The notes below the pieces were generated by a model that was given only the letters and a program-made list of their open reading frames with translations, was not told where the DNA came from and ran no database searches. The position numbers and the translations under genes are program-made. From the NCBI GenBank assembly GCA_013697725.1, contig JACCWI010000019.1:31164-95163 (forward strand): DNA of 64,000 nucleotides, read 5' to 3'. This stretch comes from Tatlockia sp. Its GTDB lineage: Bacteria > Pseudomonadota > Gammaproteobacteria > Legionellales > Legionellaceae. Of the stretch, positions 38,101 to 45,807 are shown in pieces (the stretch's first letter is position 1; every line of letters begins with the position of its first letter).

Positions 38101-39056
38101 GGTTTAGGAGAAAATAAAATTTTCTTTTTTTGAGCCTTAGGTAAATAATGCAAGATTGGCGACGCCAAGGCATGAGGCTTCACAAGTATAAAGCCATTAT
38201 CAAACTGGAGTGGATTAAGCCCTTGTTGGAAAAACTGTGGATTGTTTAATAGTTGCGTTGCAGCTTCTTCAGATATAGTAGATAGCTGCTTATTAGCTGC
38301 ACAAAATGGCAGGCCTTGAGGATTATCAATTGCTAGCGCTTCCAGCAAGAACTGTATCAGTTCTAATTCGTCCTCAATTTCTACATCAGATCTTAATATA
38401 TCCATCTGATGAACTAAATTCTTTTGCCCTAGCAAATTATTTGTATTTTCTATTTCAGTAGATAAATCATATAACTCGCGCTCGGTCATTGTTTTTTTAA
38501 TGGGATGTAAATCGCCGGAATCAAGAAAAAAATCCCAGTTATCATTAATTTTTTTTAGGTATATTATTCCGGGTTTATGAATTTTGTGAAGATTTCGAGT
38601 GAAACATATTTTAATAGGATGTGCACTTTCAAGTTCAGGATTTTCCAAATGAAAAGCAGAGGTTTCACCATAGCGCGATAAAACATCGCCCATCCAACGG
38701 TGCCAATGACTTCTTAATGTATGTTCTGTAAGAATTGCGGCGCCATCACGCAGATTCAATCGGCCTTTGATAATTGCAGTTTTCAAGGCTTCAAAATCCA
38801 TACCTATCAAGTTGCTATTTTGATATTCACTTTGAGCAATTTCTTGATTTATTTCTTGAGACACTACCTGATGTATATGCTGCTCTTGAGCCTGTTCAAC
38901 GCTGATATTTACCGTAGAATTGAAATGCTGACGTTTGCCAATATTAAAAAAATTCTTTTCGCCTTTGTGAGCGTCTATAAATTGACTAAGCGATTCCCCT
39001 TTCTGATGACGCTTCTGTTTTTCATTTTCCGCTAAGATCTCAATGGTAGATTTCAT
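32139..39056 (-). CDS. Giant SecA-like ATPase protein with C-terminal membrane hairpin
   Basis: 2305 residues. Residues 1-1400 are mostly helical without a recognised domain. About 1430-1990 match the SecA motor: Walker A LETGEGKS (K1459), then ITKDMHLAERDYLAYK as in the SecA NDYLAxRD region, DESD (D1559) for the DEAD box, ITTSVHGRGTDFG near 1880-1892 as in ATNMAGRGTDI, and QQLFGRVARFGDFG near 1915 as in QLRGRSGRQGDPG. About 2165-2225 form two hydrophobic helices, followed by a charged tail. True SecA is about 900 residues with a different layout, so this is not the housekeeping protein. An effector or specialised translocase role is inference. It is the last gene before tRNA-Lys. Confidence 0.87.
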   Translation of the reverse strand: MKSTIEILAENEKQKRHQKGESLSQFIDAHKGEKNFFNIGKRQHFNSTVNISVEQAQEQHIHQVVSQEINQEIAQSEYQNSNLIGMDFEALKTAIIKGRLNLRDGAAILTEHTLRSHWHRWMGDVLSRYGETSAFHLENPELESAHPIKICFTRNLHKIHKPGIIYLKKINDNWDFFLDSGDLHPIKKTMTERELYDLSTEIENTNNLLGQKNLVHQMDILRSDVEIEDELELIQFLLEALAIDNPQGLPFCAANKQLSTISEEAATQLLNNPQFFQQGLNPLQFDNGFILVKPHALASPILHYLPKAQKKKILFSPKPFEILKAQALGIDLCDLLIKKLPTILQKIWANIDLSNSELFRQNLLKLSQFSEPQLNNLFKVCQLDNNYDFLLLDYILTVYSKVADNFKSQPYDNFLTSAFNQELAQKNFTATPYQLIDLCKALASTPNNPRDLELIHLIDEAKNQPLKTQLALLEVYSIYGQNGLDAYSILAKTGAFSLVNTSLFSSLESYIPLIENIDKIKIALDVIDSFDEQKKAWFVRLLEKHAAIVGFDDLPTLVESFTSFANRIRAYNLEFYPLSERAFLSVKNLPTTLGAILSIFRENKTCDRDIQWAAITEINLDGNAAIRAMNDVNPPEFITPKMRIEPRYYNYSDSHTIGYKGSRDPKAIAKSKSFLEIQSNFYRYIAHQAHRLPLSFYQEMEQEINERFPLKSDDRNDLFKVVAMLYSLLASTTTGEENSLVHGDEPSTRADTKELWKSFIKALSDFRLPYLLRIFMTVEDGWRSLLNASYNLDGSPNLLIINQVLQFNIEIVESVAALIAEASFDKIGNLMKVRDEFAEKYGAAIYKSMKFYDDLVKNNKNLYDFSFNFYQKAIWLVVGSKIKGNTQRFYIKNYDIHSGFLNESKTQGEKIGSGISYPKGGYSEEKKYPPTLLKEAFAALLSLMSHFQIDKASLESIDELRASFFEECSQDYQRLVQGLTLLQSMKTVDKQWSILALKAFIESISANPHQKVSALVENAFGRQYFSSDFFELCNAEKLSDTVIKKINQYFNVEQRPQLINMLKIFGQATVVKLEQQLLVINALNSLYQSFPIKEGDTLFEYLTKPKIFGSDLAVFQELLTFLPLESNLHYFSYFVEKSAQSKDKSLTLKIHTFIKMAQYFVKPLQPYFSEKIILNLLSEKLLVANEADFDRLELEEFFGDLVALTKTYPQIKVKIVEYLPEFIKEYQDLDNSMWKILSESLRALDDSDQVLALFTNLLDAEEPLNLGFIREADYQNLSDKPLFWKIITQLSNNNLPLKQAAVNNLLKNFETNYQKLARIYSNAPYPTLEKAEKLVKATDFEEKLKQFNQRPYAKDKDNGFDLTKANAFRQLIKGFEFSLKDLEEFDEAIQKAERLNVVEIQHRLSLNQPPNLPYLVALNIRLLYLSTAKECNTIQHLAILGELKAGRRVIGQLETGEGKSRVNMLVAACQHQRKTTVDFITKDMHLAERDYLAYKAFFDAQGIKSQLLYGDSPIDAYQKGGIHFSTIHDLAHFRGVAHAKGHLDLVLEFNPQQRTLIIDESDFIFFGLFNNHFNLSKADPAMKNLAFVYEELIEFFYTNPQAKNWDALYCDEQFIRFVKAKDSGKAQLLEKVSFEQRKIWQESALIAMEMKLNDKFTIQSNLQKETEGGVKIVSEARVLMNNRPEKGEFTEGVHQFLHARLNWLKQADKNAQLNVKDREIVEYSASHPRMQAFLEEPEKRIYYSLTAKGVIDDYHEGFIYGATATPGTLKLQKEGQLLHKIEKTIVFPPANPSNRLSHPTYLTENNQTQMEWIAKEIRQAQQANRPFILFCEDDSESEKITAYLKGLAIPQITRLSAETDKKFESRYIAKLAGVPAAVTITTSVHGRGTDFGLDSSAKLKGFTARFSFLPKTLEEQQQLFGRVARFGDFGEAGYILSKAREKSRLGKSTLRDGFYFSAELYLENELALREQKTQVQRIIQFKVTDFLHALQSEFYRDFATISDEDLRTSAQGQWTTFYYQATRLGKELTPKLSGQVTVEAVNNNFKGYQLAIEKNWQETFNVPLPARLTLTLEDEFKPFFEPIVAKKMQVPVVDGYHPAHDGRAVLYNRPFEKWRALFRLERPLFADFRAWLDGRGILFPQLRAWWSGAMSFEQFLIGCELSESTLSKILITLVLVIATLLGAGLGTVLVMTGVFAPFGVGLYGLLILMGLGAAAGLLTAGVPMVLKAIFDWCTKSEPEIEVPVRVEDVQESYATMGILEGSNKTKELPQETNNFGSVFVTENRSQKSISFRKENPDQNKTKHGL

Positions 39057-39157
39057 TAATTACTCAAAGAATAAACAATAGCTAATTATAAGCTAAATTA
39101 ATTAAGGAAAAATTAAGAATTAGAAGAGGAGTGCGCGAAATTTAAACAGGCAGTTTA

Positions 39158-39230
39158 TGGGCCGTGTAGGGTTCGAACCTACGACAAAGAGATTAAGAGT
39201 CTCCTGCTCTACCAGCTGAGCTAACGGCCC
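39158..39230 (-). tRNA. tRNA-Lys (CTT)
   Basis: A 73-base cloverleaf on the minus strand. The acceptor arm is GGGCCGT/ACGGCCC, the D-arm contains GCTCAGCTGGTAGAGC, the anticodon stem is GGAGA/TCTCT with loop CTCTTAA (anticodon CTT), and the T-arm is GTAGG-TTCGAAC-CCTAC. The discriminator is A. CCA is not encoded. Confidence 0.97.
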
Positions 39231-39358
39231 ATTTGCTAAGGATATAATTTTATTAAGGCTTTGCCAATGATCATTTGCTAAAGAGGATCATTTGAGCCTG
39301 TATCACTGAGGTGGTCTATGCTATATTGCCTCTTTTGGTTAAGCTTTTTACAAGATTC

Positions 39359-40201
39359 ATGAGAATTGTTTTGTATAGAAAATCTTTTTTGCTAATTTGT
39401 TTGCTGCTAATCTTAAACATAAGCGATGCTCTAGCTAATCGAGATTTAGCGATTACCATTGATGATTTGCCTTTTGTTGGTTCAAGCAAAAATTATCATT
39501 TGGATATGATAATCAATGCTTTAAGTGCAAATGAAGTTCCGGCAACGGGTTTTGTTATTGCTGGTGAAATTGGCGCGAAGAATTGGCAAATTCTGAAGAA
39601 ATTTCGTGCAGCGGGTTTGGGTCTAGGAAATCATACTTTATCACATGCAAATCTAAATAAGATGAACTCCGATTCCTATATACAAGAGATTGAAGAAGCA
39701 GACCGAATTCTTAAACCTGTGCTTTCCAAACCTAAATATTTTCGCTATCCCTATTTAGCCATGAGTGCTGGTGCAAAAAAATCAAAGGTTTTGGAATTTC
39801 TCGCTTTAAATAACTATAAAGTAGCACCCATTACCATCGATTCAAGAGATTTTGTTTTTAATCAGTTACTTATGGCCGTACCTGAGAGTGAACGTCGTGG
39901 TTTTCTCAAAGTCTTGAAACCCTGTTATCTTAATTTTATCTGGCAACAAACCCTAAAAGCCGAGCAGCTTAATCGTGCAAACCATAAGCCGGATAAAGCC
40001 CAAATTCTATTAATACATGCTAATTTGCTCAATGCCTATTCATTAGAAGATATAATTAGTTTGTACAAAGAAAATGGTTATAACTTTGTTAGTTTAAAGC
40101 AAGCCTTAAATACCAGGCAAGCAAGCCCAAAGCTAGTGGCAGCCCTTGACAAACCTCACAGTGATTCGATAATAGAATATTTTTTTGATTGGGATTTTTA
40201 A
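39359..40201 (+). CDS. Exported polysaccharide deacetylase family protein
   Basis: NodB-fold carbohydrate esterases remove acetyl groups from N-acetylated sugars such as peptidoglycan, using a zinc held by Asp-His-His. Here the Asp lies in ITIDDLPF (D35/D36) and the His pair in GNHTLSHANL (H92, H96). From ATG 39359 the protein is 280 residues with a good signal peptide (MRIVLYRKSFLLICLLLILN). GTG 39311 would extend it by 16 residues and spoil the signal, so I prefer the ATG. A second conserved RYPYL motif lies near 130. It is exported or periplasmic. The next gene starts 74 bases downstream on the same strand. Confidence 0.85.
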   Translation: MRIVLYRKSFLLICLLLILNISDALANRDLAITIDDLPFVGSSKNYHLDMIINALSANEVPATGFVIAGEIGAKNWQILKKFRAAGLGLGNHTLSHANLNKMNSDSYIQEIEEADRILKPVLSKPKYFRYPYLAMSAGAKKSKVLEFLALNNYKVAPITIDSRDFVFNQLLMAVPESERRGFLKVLKPCYLNFIWQQTLKAEQLNRANHKPDKAQILLIHANLLNAYSLEDIISLYKENGYNFVSLKQALNTRQASPKLVAALDKPHSDSIIEYFFDWDF

Positions 40202-40275
40202 AATCTGGTCTGAGCTTTACTAAATGTTGCGAAAACTACAATTCCATTGCATCATCAACCAAGCTCAGTGGATGG

Positions 40276-41595
40276 ATGCCTCTTGTGACTAGTGACCTTT
40301 TGGATGCAAAAATAAATTTCAAATTAATTTTCGTTACGATTTTAGTTGGCATTGTAGCAGGACTAGCTGGTATGTGCCTTGCCCTGTTACTTCATTTTAT
40401 CCAACATCAGGCTTATGGATATAGCCACAGTTTAGCCCATCCAGAAAATTTTTTGCAGGGTGTAACTGCAGCAGCACCGCTTAAACGCCTTGCTTTACTA
40501 GCTCTATGTGGTCTAATTGCTGGTTTTGGTTGGTTTTTCTTATATCGATTTGGCAAGCCTTTATCCACTATCGCCGCTGCAGTTAAAGCGGATGAGCCTA
40601 AGATGCCTTTTGGTTCAGCCACTATCAATGCTCTATTGCAAATTATTACTGTGGGGCTGGGCTCACCCTTGGGTCGTGAAGTAGCACCTCGAGAAATTGC
40701 TGCTGCCTTTGCCTGTTGGATTTCAGCAAAAAGCGGACTGAGCTGGAAACACAGCCAAATAATGATTGCTTGCGCCGCAGGTGGAGGATTAGCTGCGGTT
40801 TATAATGTTCCTCTTGGCGGTACTGTATTTATATTAGAAACACTATTATTTACCTTCAGTTGGTCTGCTCTCATTCCAGCACTATGCATTTGTTCAATTG
40901 CCACCGCAATCTCCTGGATTGGCCTTGGTAATGAACCTCAGTACCAGCTTCCAGACTTTAGCCTAAATCTATCATTAATAATTTGGTCTATTGTTGTAGG
41001 TCCCCTCTTTGGTGTAGCTGCCTTTTTCTTCAATCAAATCATCAATTCTGCGCGCGCTAAAGCGCCAAAGAATGGTCAACTTATTTTTCTTTGTCTGATT
41101 AATTTTATGGCAATTGGTATTCTCGCAGTATACTTACCCGCTTTGCTTGGCAATGGCAAAGGCCCTATCCAACTAGGTTTTACAAATACCCTGGATGTGA
41201 GTTTAGCAGCAAAACTATTAGTGCTTAGGGTCTTAATCGTCTGGTCAAGCCTACGTGCTGGTGCTCAAGGGGGTTTATTGACCCCTTCTCTCGCTAATGG
41301 CGTTTTGATGGCTACAATCCTTGGCAGCTTCTGGTCGGTATTTTGGCCTGGAACCCCTACTGGCGCTTATTCTGTGATCGGCGCTGCTGCGTTTTTAGCT
41401 GCGGCCTTAAAAATGCCCCTCACTGCAATCGTCCTTACCGCAGAGTTTACCAATATCGATTTTAATTTTTTAGTGCCTATACTCTTTGCCGTGATGGGTT
41501 CTGTCGCTACTTTCAATTTTTGTGAGGCTAAAAAATCCTTAGGCGCGAAACCTATTATTTCAATCCCTCTATCCGAGAGAAGAGACTCCGTTTGA
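40276..41595 (+). CDS. ClC-family chloride channel/transporter, divergent
   Basis: About 439 residues from ATG 40276, with ten or more membrane helices. ClC signatures: GSPLGREVAPREIAAAF on helix F, where the gating Glu is kept but the usual GREGP reads GREVAP, and GAQGGLLTPSLANG on helix N in place of GxFxP. The usual GSGIP of helix D is not apparent; a KPLSTIAAAV segment is there instead. The transported ion may therefore differ from chloride. In-frame TTG 40189 would overlap the deacetylase gene and gives an atypical N-terminus. It converges on the symporter gene with a 26-base gap. Confidence 0.85.
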   Translation: MPLVTSDLLDAKINFKLIFVTILVGIVAGLAGMCLALLLHFIQHQAYGYSHSLAHPENFLQGVTAAAPLKRLALLALCGLIAGFGWFFLYRFGKPLSTIAAAVKADEPKMPFGSATINALLQIITVGLGSPLGREVAPREIAAAFACWISAKSGLSWKHSQIMIACAAGGGLAAVYNVPLGGTVFILETLLFTFSWSALIPALCICSIATAISWIGLGNEPQYQLPDFSLNLSLIIWSIVVGPLFGVAAFFFNQIINSARAKAPKNGQLIFLCLINFMAIGILAVYLPALLGNGKGPIQLGFTNTLDVSLAAKLLVLRVLIVWSSLRAGAQGGLLTPSLANGVLMATILGSFWSVFWPGTPTGAYSVIGAAAFLAAALKMPLTAIVLTAEFTNIDFNFLVPILFAVMGSVATFNFCEAKKSLGAKPIISIPLSERRDSV

Positions 41596-41621
41596 ATATC
41601 GCTTAGCTTTGATTGTGTCTC

Positions 41622-42848
41622 TCATTGCTTCAGCCAGCGTTTGCCCTCAACCATACGAGAAATGAGCATTGAGCTTGAGCAATTTCCAGTTACGTTAAGC
41701 ATAGTTGCTAGCGGGTCAACTATGATGCTTATCGCCACGATTGAAATTAGTACCGAAGGTGGAAAGCCATAAATAGTTAAAATCAATAGTTCTCCGACCA
41801 TGCCACCGCTGGGGATTGCACCCATAACTGTACCGACTAAGATTGAAACGCCAATTGCAGTAACTATAACCAGACCACCGGAAAAATCCATTTGAAAAAC
41901 ACCAAATAGGAAGGCAATCTTAAAAATTCCACCAATAACCGAACCATCTTTATGAATAATTGCGCCAAGTGGAATAACCGTTTCTGCGATCTCAGGTGAA
42001 ACGCGCATCGCCTTAGCCGCTATTAAATTTGCCGGAATGCTGGCTGCACTGCTACAGGTTGCAATCGAGGTGCTAAAAGGCAGAAAAATATGTGTCCAAA
42101 ATAGCTTTACCCCTTTTATTTTTCCCGCCATATAGGCATAAACCGTAGAAGCAATCAGGAAATAAAGAAAAGCCGCACCACTATAGACTAAAGCAATTTG
42201 AAAATAATTTTCCATAATTTTGGGGCCGAGCTCATTAACTAAAACAGCAAAATAAGCGAAAAATCCAATAGGTGCGTAATACATTATTAAGGAAAAAACC
42301 TGCATAAACACAGCTTCACCAGCTTCTAACAGACCGAGCATTTTTTTTCCTTTTTCACCTGAGGTAAAGACTGCAAGACCGGTTAAAATTGCAAAAATGA
42401 TTAATGCCATCATATGAGAATGAGAGAGTAGCTTTGTAAAATCAGATACCGTAAAAATCCCTGCAATTTGATCAGAAAAACTCAATATTTCTACCTTTGG
42501 CGATGCTGCTAACGCTAAAAAAACGCCTTTACCCGGGGGAAATAGTTTAACCACAAAGAGAGCGTAAATTGCCGCAATTAAGCTTGTACCTAAAAATACG
42601 AGAGTCATGGCAAAGGCAATTTTACCCAGCTTCCCCATTGAACCTGCCCGGGCTATAGCTGAGGACACACTAAAAAAAACAAGAGGAACAATTGCGGTAA
42701 AAATCAAATTTAAAAAAATATCACCGAAAGGCTTCAAATTTTTTACCGAAGGTCCCAGTAAATAACCGCATAATCCGCCAAAAATAATGGCAGCGAATAA
42801 ACTAAGTGAAAAAAGGTATGCTCGAAAAGATTTATGTTGGTTAGCCAC
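41622..42848 (-). CDS. Dicarboxylate/amino acid:cation symporter (DAACS family)
   Basis: 408 residues with about eight membrane helices and two re-entrant loops, the GltPh/DctA fold. Visible signatures include FSTSIATCSSAASIPANL near 260, matching the serine-rich hairpin 1, VIPLGAIIHKDGSVIGG near 290, and the C-terminal VDPLATMLNVTGNCSSSML, matching the substrate-binding NxxGD-like region, here NVTGN. Substrates of relatives are glutamate, aspartate, serine or C4-dicarboxylates; amino acid uptake fits an organism that lives on amino acids. It is transcribed alone, divergent from the DJ-1 family gene. Confidence 0.9.
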   Translation of the reverse strand: MANQHKSFRAYLFSLSLFAAIIFGGLCGYLLGPSVKNLKPFGDIFLNLIFTAIVPLVFFSVSSAIARAGSMGKLGKIAFAMTLVFLGTSLIAAIYALFVVKLFPPGKGVFLALAASPKVEILSFSDQIAGIFTVSDFTKLLSHSHMMALIIFAILTGLAVFTSGEKGKKMLGLLEAGEAVFMQVFSLIMYYAPIGFFAYFAVLVNELGPKIMENYFQIALVYSGAAFLYFLIASTVYAYMAGKIKGVKLFWTHIFLPFSTSIATCSSAASIPANLIAAKAMRVSPEIAETVIPLGAIIHKDGSVIGGIFKIAFLFGVFQMDFSGGLVIVTAIGVSILVGTVMGAIPSGGMVGELLILTIYGFPPSVLISIVAISIIVDPLATMLNVTGNCSSSMLISRMVEGKRWLKQ

Positions 42849-42914
42849 AGCGTCTTCATAATTAATTGTTTAATAGACTTTGATAACAGAATTTAAACTA
42901 AAAGTCACCGAAAT

Positions 42915-42943
42915 TTGACAAAGAGGATTCAGCTCTCTACGCT
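42915..42943 (+). promoter_or_regulatory. Sigma70-like promoter of the DJ-1 family gene
   Basis: Consensus TTGACA (42915-42920), a 17-base spacer and TACGCT (42938-42943), about 40 bases before the ATG at 42985. The -35 is strong and the -10 is moderate. Confidence 0.5.
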
Positions 42944-42984
42944 TTTTATAGCCGTTATAGAACCTCTTAGAAAAGGATATTCCT

Positions 42985-43533
42985 ATGGTATATAGACTAA
43001 ATGGAAAAAGGGTAGCTATCTTGGTTGCCAATGGTTTTGAACAAATTGAATTGACTGAACCCCGCAGAATTCTGGATGAAGCTGGCGCTAAAACAGAAAT
43101 AGTATCCCCAGAAACCAATCGTGTTAAGGGTTGGAAATCAAAAGTTTGGGGCGATGAATTTTTAGTTGATGTTTCCCTGGATGAAGCCCAAGCTAGTCAC
43201 TACGATGCCCTTTTACTACCGGGCGGTGTCATGAATCCGGATAGCCTTAGACTAGAGAATAAAGCCCTTGAGTTCATCAGAGATTTTTCTAAGCAAGATA
43301 AGCCCATAGCTGCTATTTGCCATGGGCCTTGGCTTCTAATCAATGCCGAGCTTGCAAAAGGAGTCAAATTGACTTCTTGGCCATCGATAAAACAAGACTT
43401 AATTAATGCTGGAGCGAAATGGGTGGATCAAGAAGCGGTAATCGATGGTAAAATTCTAACCAGTAGAAAACCTGATGATATTCCTGCTTTTAGTGAAGCC
43501 ATGGTTAAATTATTTTCTCAAAAAGAGATTTAA
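42985..43533 (+). CDS. DJ-1/PfpI family protein (YhbO/Pfp-like)
   Basis: 182 residues, the usual size for YhbO/PfpI. The nucleophile is C112 in the elbow AAICHGPWLLIN, with H113 next to it and the conserved Glu in NGFEQIELTEP (about E19-E25). Family members are called intracellular proteases or protein/nucleotide deglycases that undo glyoxal damage; their physiological substrate is disputed. It has its own promoter-like site and a Shine-Dalgarno-like AAGGA about eight bases before the ATG. It converges on pncA across a perfect hairpin. Confidence 0.92.
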   Translation: MVYRLNGKRVAILVANGFEQIELTEPRRILDEAGAKTEIVSPETNRVKGWKSKVWGDEFLVDVSLDEAQASHYDALLLPGGVMNPDSLRLENKALEFIRDFSKQDKPIAAICHGPWLLINAELAKGVKLTSWPSIKQDLINAGAKWVDQEAVIDGKILTSRKPDDIPAFSEAMVKLFSQKEI

Positions 43534-43544
43534 ATTAACAGGCC

Positions 43545-43567
43545 ACAGGTTCTCCATGAGAACCTGT
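43545..43567. terminator. Perfect 10-bp hairpin between convergent genes
   Basis: ACAGGTTCTC (43545-43554) and GAGAACCTGT (43558-43567) with a CAT loop, between the DJ-1 family gene and pncA. It lacks a U-tract on both strands. Confidence 0.6.
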
Positions 43568-43571
43568 AAAC

Positions 43572-44180
43572 TTAGAAAATTTGCCAGGAATTGAGTATTT
43601 CCACCCCTTGTTCCAGCATTTTTTCTCTCAGAGCCTTGTAATTTTCTCTGTCAAGAGGACAAGTCGCATCTTCAATTAATATGCAACTAAAACCCTCTGC
43701 TAAAGCATCTTGAATTGAATAGTACACACAAATATCCGCGCATAAACCGCTAAAATAAAGCTTTTCAATTTTTTTTGCGTGAAGAAAGCCCGCTACACCT
43801 GTGTTTTTTAAATGATTATTGTCATAAAAAGCACTGTAACTATCTATCTGCGCATCCATTCCCTTTCTAAAAATAGCAGCAATAGGCCGCTTATCGATTT
43901 GCCCATGGAGTTCAGCCCCAATTCTGCCTTGAACGCAATGAGTCGGCCACAACGTCTGCTCTAAGCCTTGCAAAGGTATTGTGTCAAAGGGTTTACTATG
44001 CGGATGATTAGCGGCAAAACTTTGATGATTTTCAGGATGCCAGTCTTGTGTGGCTATAACCAGGTCAAATTTTGCCTGCAAAGCATTAATAATAGGAATA
44101 ATTTTATCCCCTTCGGGTACGGCTAATGAGCCGCCAGGCATAAAATCGTTTTGAGCATCAATAATGATTAAGGCCTTCAT
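43572..44180 (-). CDS. pncA: Nicotinamidase
   Basis: PncA hydrolyses nicotinamide to nicotinate. The 202-residue protein has the catalytic triad: D8 in IIDAQNDF, K106 in FRKGMDAQIDSYSAF and C151 in GLCADICVYYS. Metal ligands are visible in TQDWHPENHQSF (D46, H48, H52). Its ATG overlaps the pncB stop as ATGA, so it is translated with pncB, which uses its product. Together they form the Preiss-Handler NAD salvage route. No damage is visible. Confidence 0.96.
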   Translation of the reverse strand: MKALIIIDAQNDFMPGGSLAVPEGDKIIPIINALQAKFDLVIATQDWHPENHQSFAANHPHSKPFDTIPLQGLEQTLWPTHCVQGRIGAELHGQIDKRPIAAIFRKGMDAQIDSYSAFYDNNHLKNTGVAGFLHAKKIEKLYFSGLCADICVYYSIQDALAEGFSCILIEDATCPLDRENYKALREKMLEQGVEILNSWQIF

Positions 44181-45586
44181 TTTATCCCTTTATGTTCTTC
44201 GATAAGCAAAGCTCGTTGACTATAAAGTTTTTCGCTTAGCCCCACTTTATAAATATGGGGATTAATAATTCGTTTATACTCAATAGGTAAACAACCAAGA
44301 CGTTGCTGCCGATATTGACTCAATTCCGTAAGCGTTTTAGCGGGAGCCAAAATCTTACCCTCTGCCATAACTTGATGCAATAATTTTTCTTTCTTATGGT
44401 GAGCCAGGGAAATTGATTTTGATAGCTCAAAAGGGTGATACATTTTCTCAATTTCCTGTTCTTCAGCTAAGGTGATTGCGTCAGCTCCCCAAAACTGACC
44501 GCCATTTTCTAAAATTCGATATACCTGTTTTTTATACGGTAAAGTGATTTTTTTAAAGCTGTCTGAAATTTTTATACGAGGTTTATTATTGGCATAAGCT
44601 AATTTATAAATTCCATCTAGAGCGGCATCCGGCACGCCTGTACTAAGATTTGTGCCAACACCAAAGCTATCGATTGGTGAATCTTGCTCAAGCAAACTTT
44701 TAATAACATATTCATCCAATTGGTTAGAAACTGAAATTTCGACCTCGTTTAAGCCTGCCTTATCAAGAAGTAGACGTGCTTTTTTTGATAAATAAGCCAA
44801 ATCTCCACTATCAATACGAATTCCTTTCAATTGATGGCCCTGTTTTTTCATTTCTTGGCCTACTGTAATAGCATTTGGGACACCGCTTGCTAAGGTATTA
44901 TAAGTATCAACTAATAATACACAATGCTGGGGCCAGCTCTCCGCAAAAACACGAAACGCGCTTAATTCATCATCAAAACTTTGCACGAAAGAATGAGCCA
45001 TGGTCCCGAGAATAGGAATATCAAAATCTCTACCAGCCCGAACATTACTGGTAGCATCAAAGCCACCAATAATTGCAGCACGACTCGCATAATAACCAGC
45101 AGGGCCTTGGGCGCGACGTAACCCAAATTCAATTAATTTCCGATCACCTGAAACTTCTCGGATTCTGCTTGCTTTAGTTGCTATAAGCGTTTGAAAATTT
45201 AGAACATTAAGCACTAAAGTTTCAATAAGTTGCGCTTCAATAATATTAGCTTCCACCGTTAATATGGGGCTTGTTGGAAAAATGACCTCCCCTTCATTAC
45301 AGGAGTAAATTGACCCTTTGAATTGGAAATTTTTTAGATAATTTAGAAATTCATCATTAAAGCCCTGACTCTCTAGATAATCGAGGTCAGTCTTATCAAA
45401 GCGGAGATTTTCCAAGATCTCTAATAGAGTATCCAAGCCAGCAAAAATAGCATAGCCGCCTCCAAATGGAAGTTTTCGGAAAAAATAGTCAAATATTGCT
45501 GAGTGATCTCTTTGGCCCTTCAAAAAATAAGCCTGCGCCATTGAAAGCTGATATTTATCGGTATAGCTACCTGTAAAATTTATCAC
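44177..45586 (-). CDS. pncB: Nicotinate phosphoribosyltransferase
   Basis: 469 residues, the length of the longer PncB type. It converts nicotinate, PRPP and ATP to nicotinate mononucleotide. Motifs include DKYQLSMAQAYF near the N-terminus, the FGLRRAQGP loop near 153, GTMAHSFVQSF near 195 and IRIDSGDLAYLS near 257. The start is a GTG at 45586 with AAGGA about nine bases upstream. It is first in a two-gene operon with pncA and overlaps it by four bases. Confidence 0.95.
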   Translation of the reverse strand: MINFTGSYTDKYQLSMAQAYFLKGQRDHSAIFDYFFRKLPFGGGYAIFAGLDTLLEILENLRFDKTDLDYLESQGFNDEFLNYLKNFQFKGSIYSCNEGEVIFPTSPILTVEANIIEAQLIETLVLNVLNFQTLIATKASRIREVSGDRKLIEFGLRRAQGPAGYYASRAAIIGGFDATSNVRAGRDFDIPILGTMAHSFVQSFDDELSAFRVFAESWPQHCVLLVDTYNTLASGVPNAITVGQEMKKQGHQLKGIRIDSGDLAYLSKKARLLLDKAGLNEVEISVSNQLDEYVIKSLLEQDSPIDSFGVGTNLSTGVPDAALDGIYKLAYANNKPRIKISDSFKKITLPYKKQVYRILENGGQFWGADAITLAEEQEIEKMYHPFELSKSISLAHHKKEKLLHQVMAEGKILAPAKTLTELSQYRQQRLGCLPIEYKRIINPHIYKVGLSEKLYSQRALLIEEHKGIK

Positions 45587-45807
45587 TAAGAAATTCCTTT
45601 GGAGTGTAGCGAAGCATTATTTCAGAGCTAGGGATATTAATACAAGTGATTTGTCTAATTGGGGTCGTGTTGAAGAACCCCTATAAGAGCGCCAACTAAA
45701 AGACAGAACTTTAACTCAAGAGATAAAGTCAAGCATATTTTTCTCAATATCTGGATTTATATCGATACCATTTTTATTAGGTTTTTAAATGTCGCAAACA
45801 GTTCACA

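Noticed and set aside
32139..39056. Housekeeping SecA annotation
   Set aside because: Length, N-terminal 1400 residues and C-terminal membrane hairpin do not fit SecA; only the motor core is shared.
39158..39230. Second att-like copy of the tRNA-Lys 3' end marking an island border
   Set aside because: I did not see a repeated copy of the tRNA end within the window, so no attachment site is annotated.
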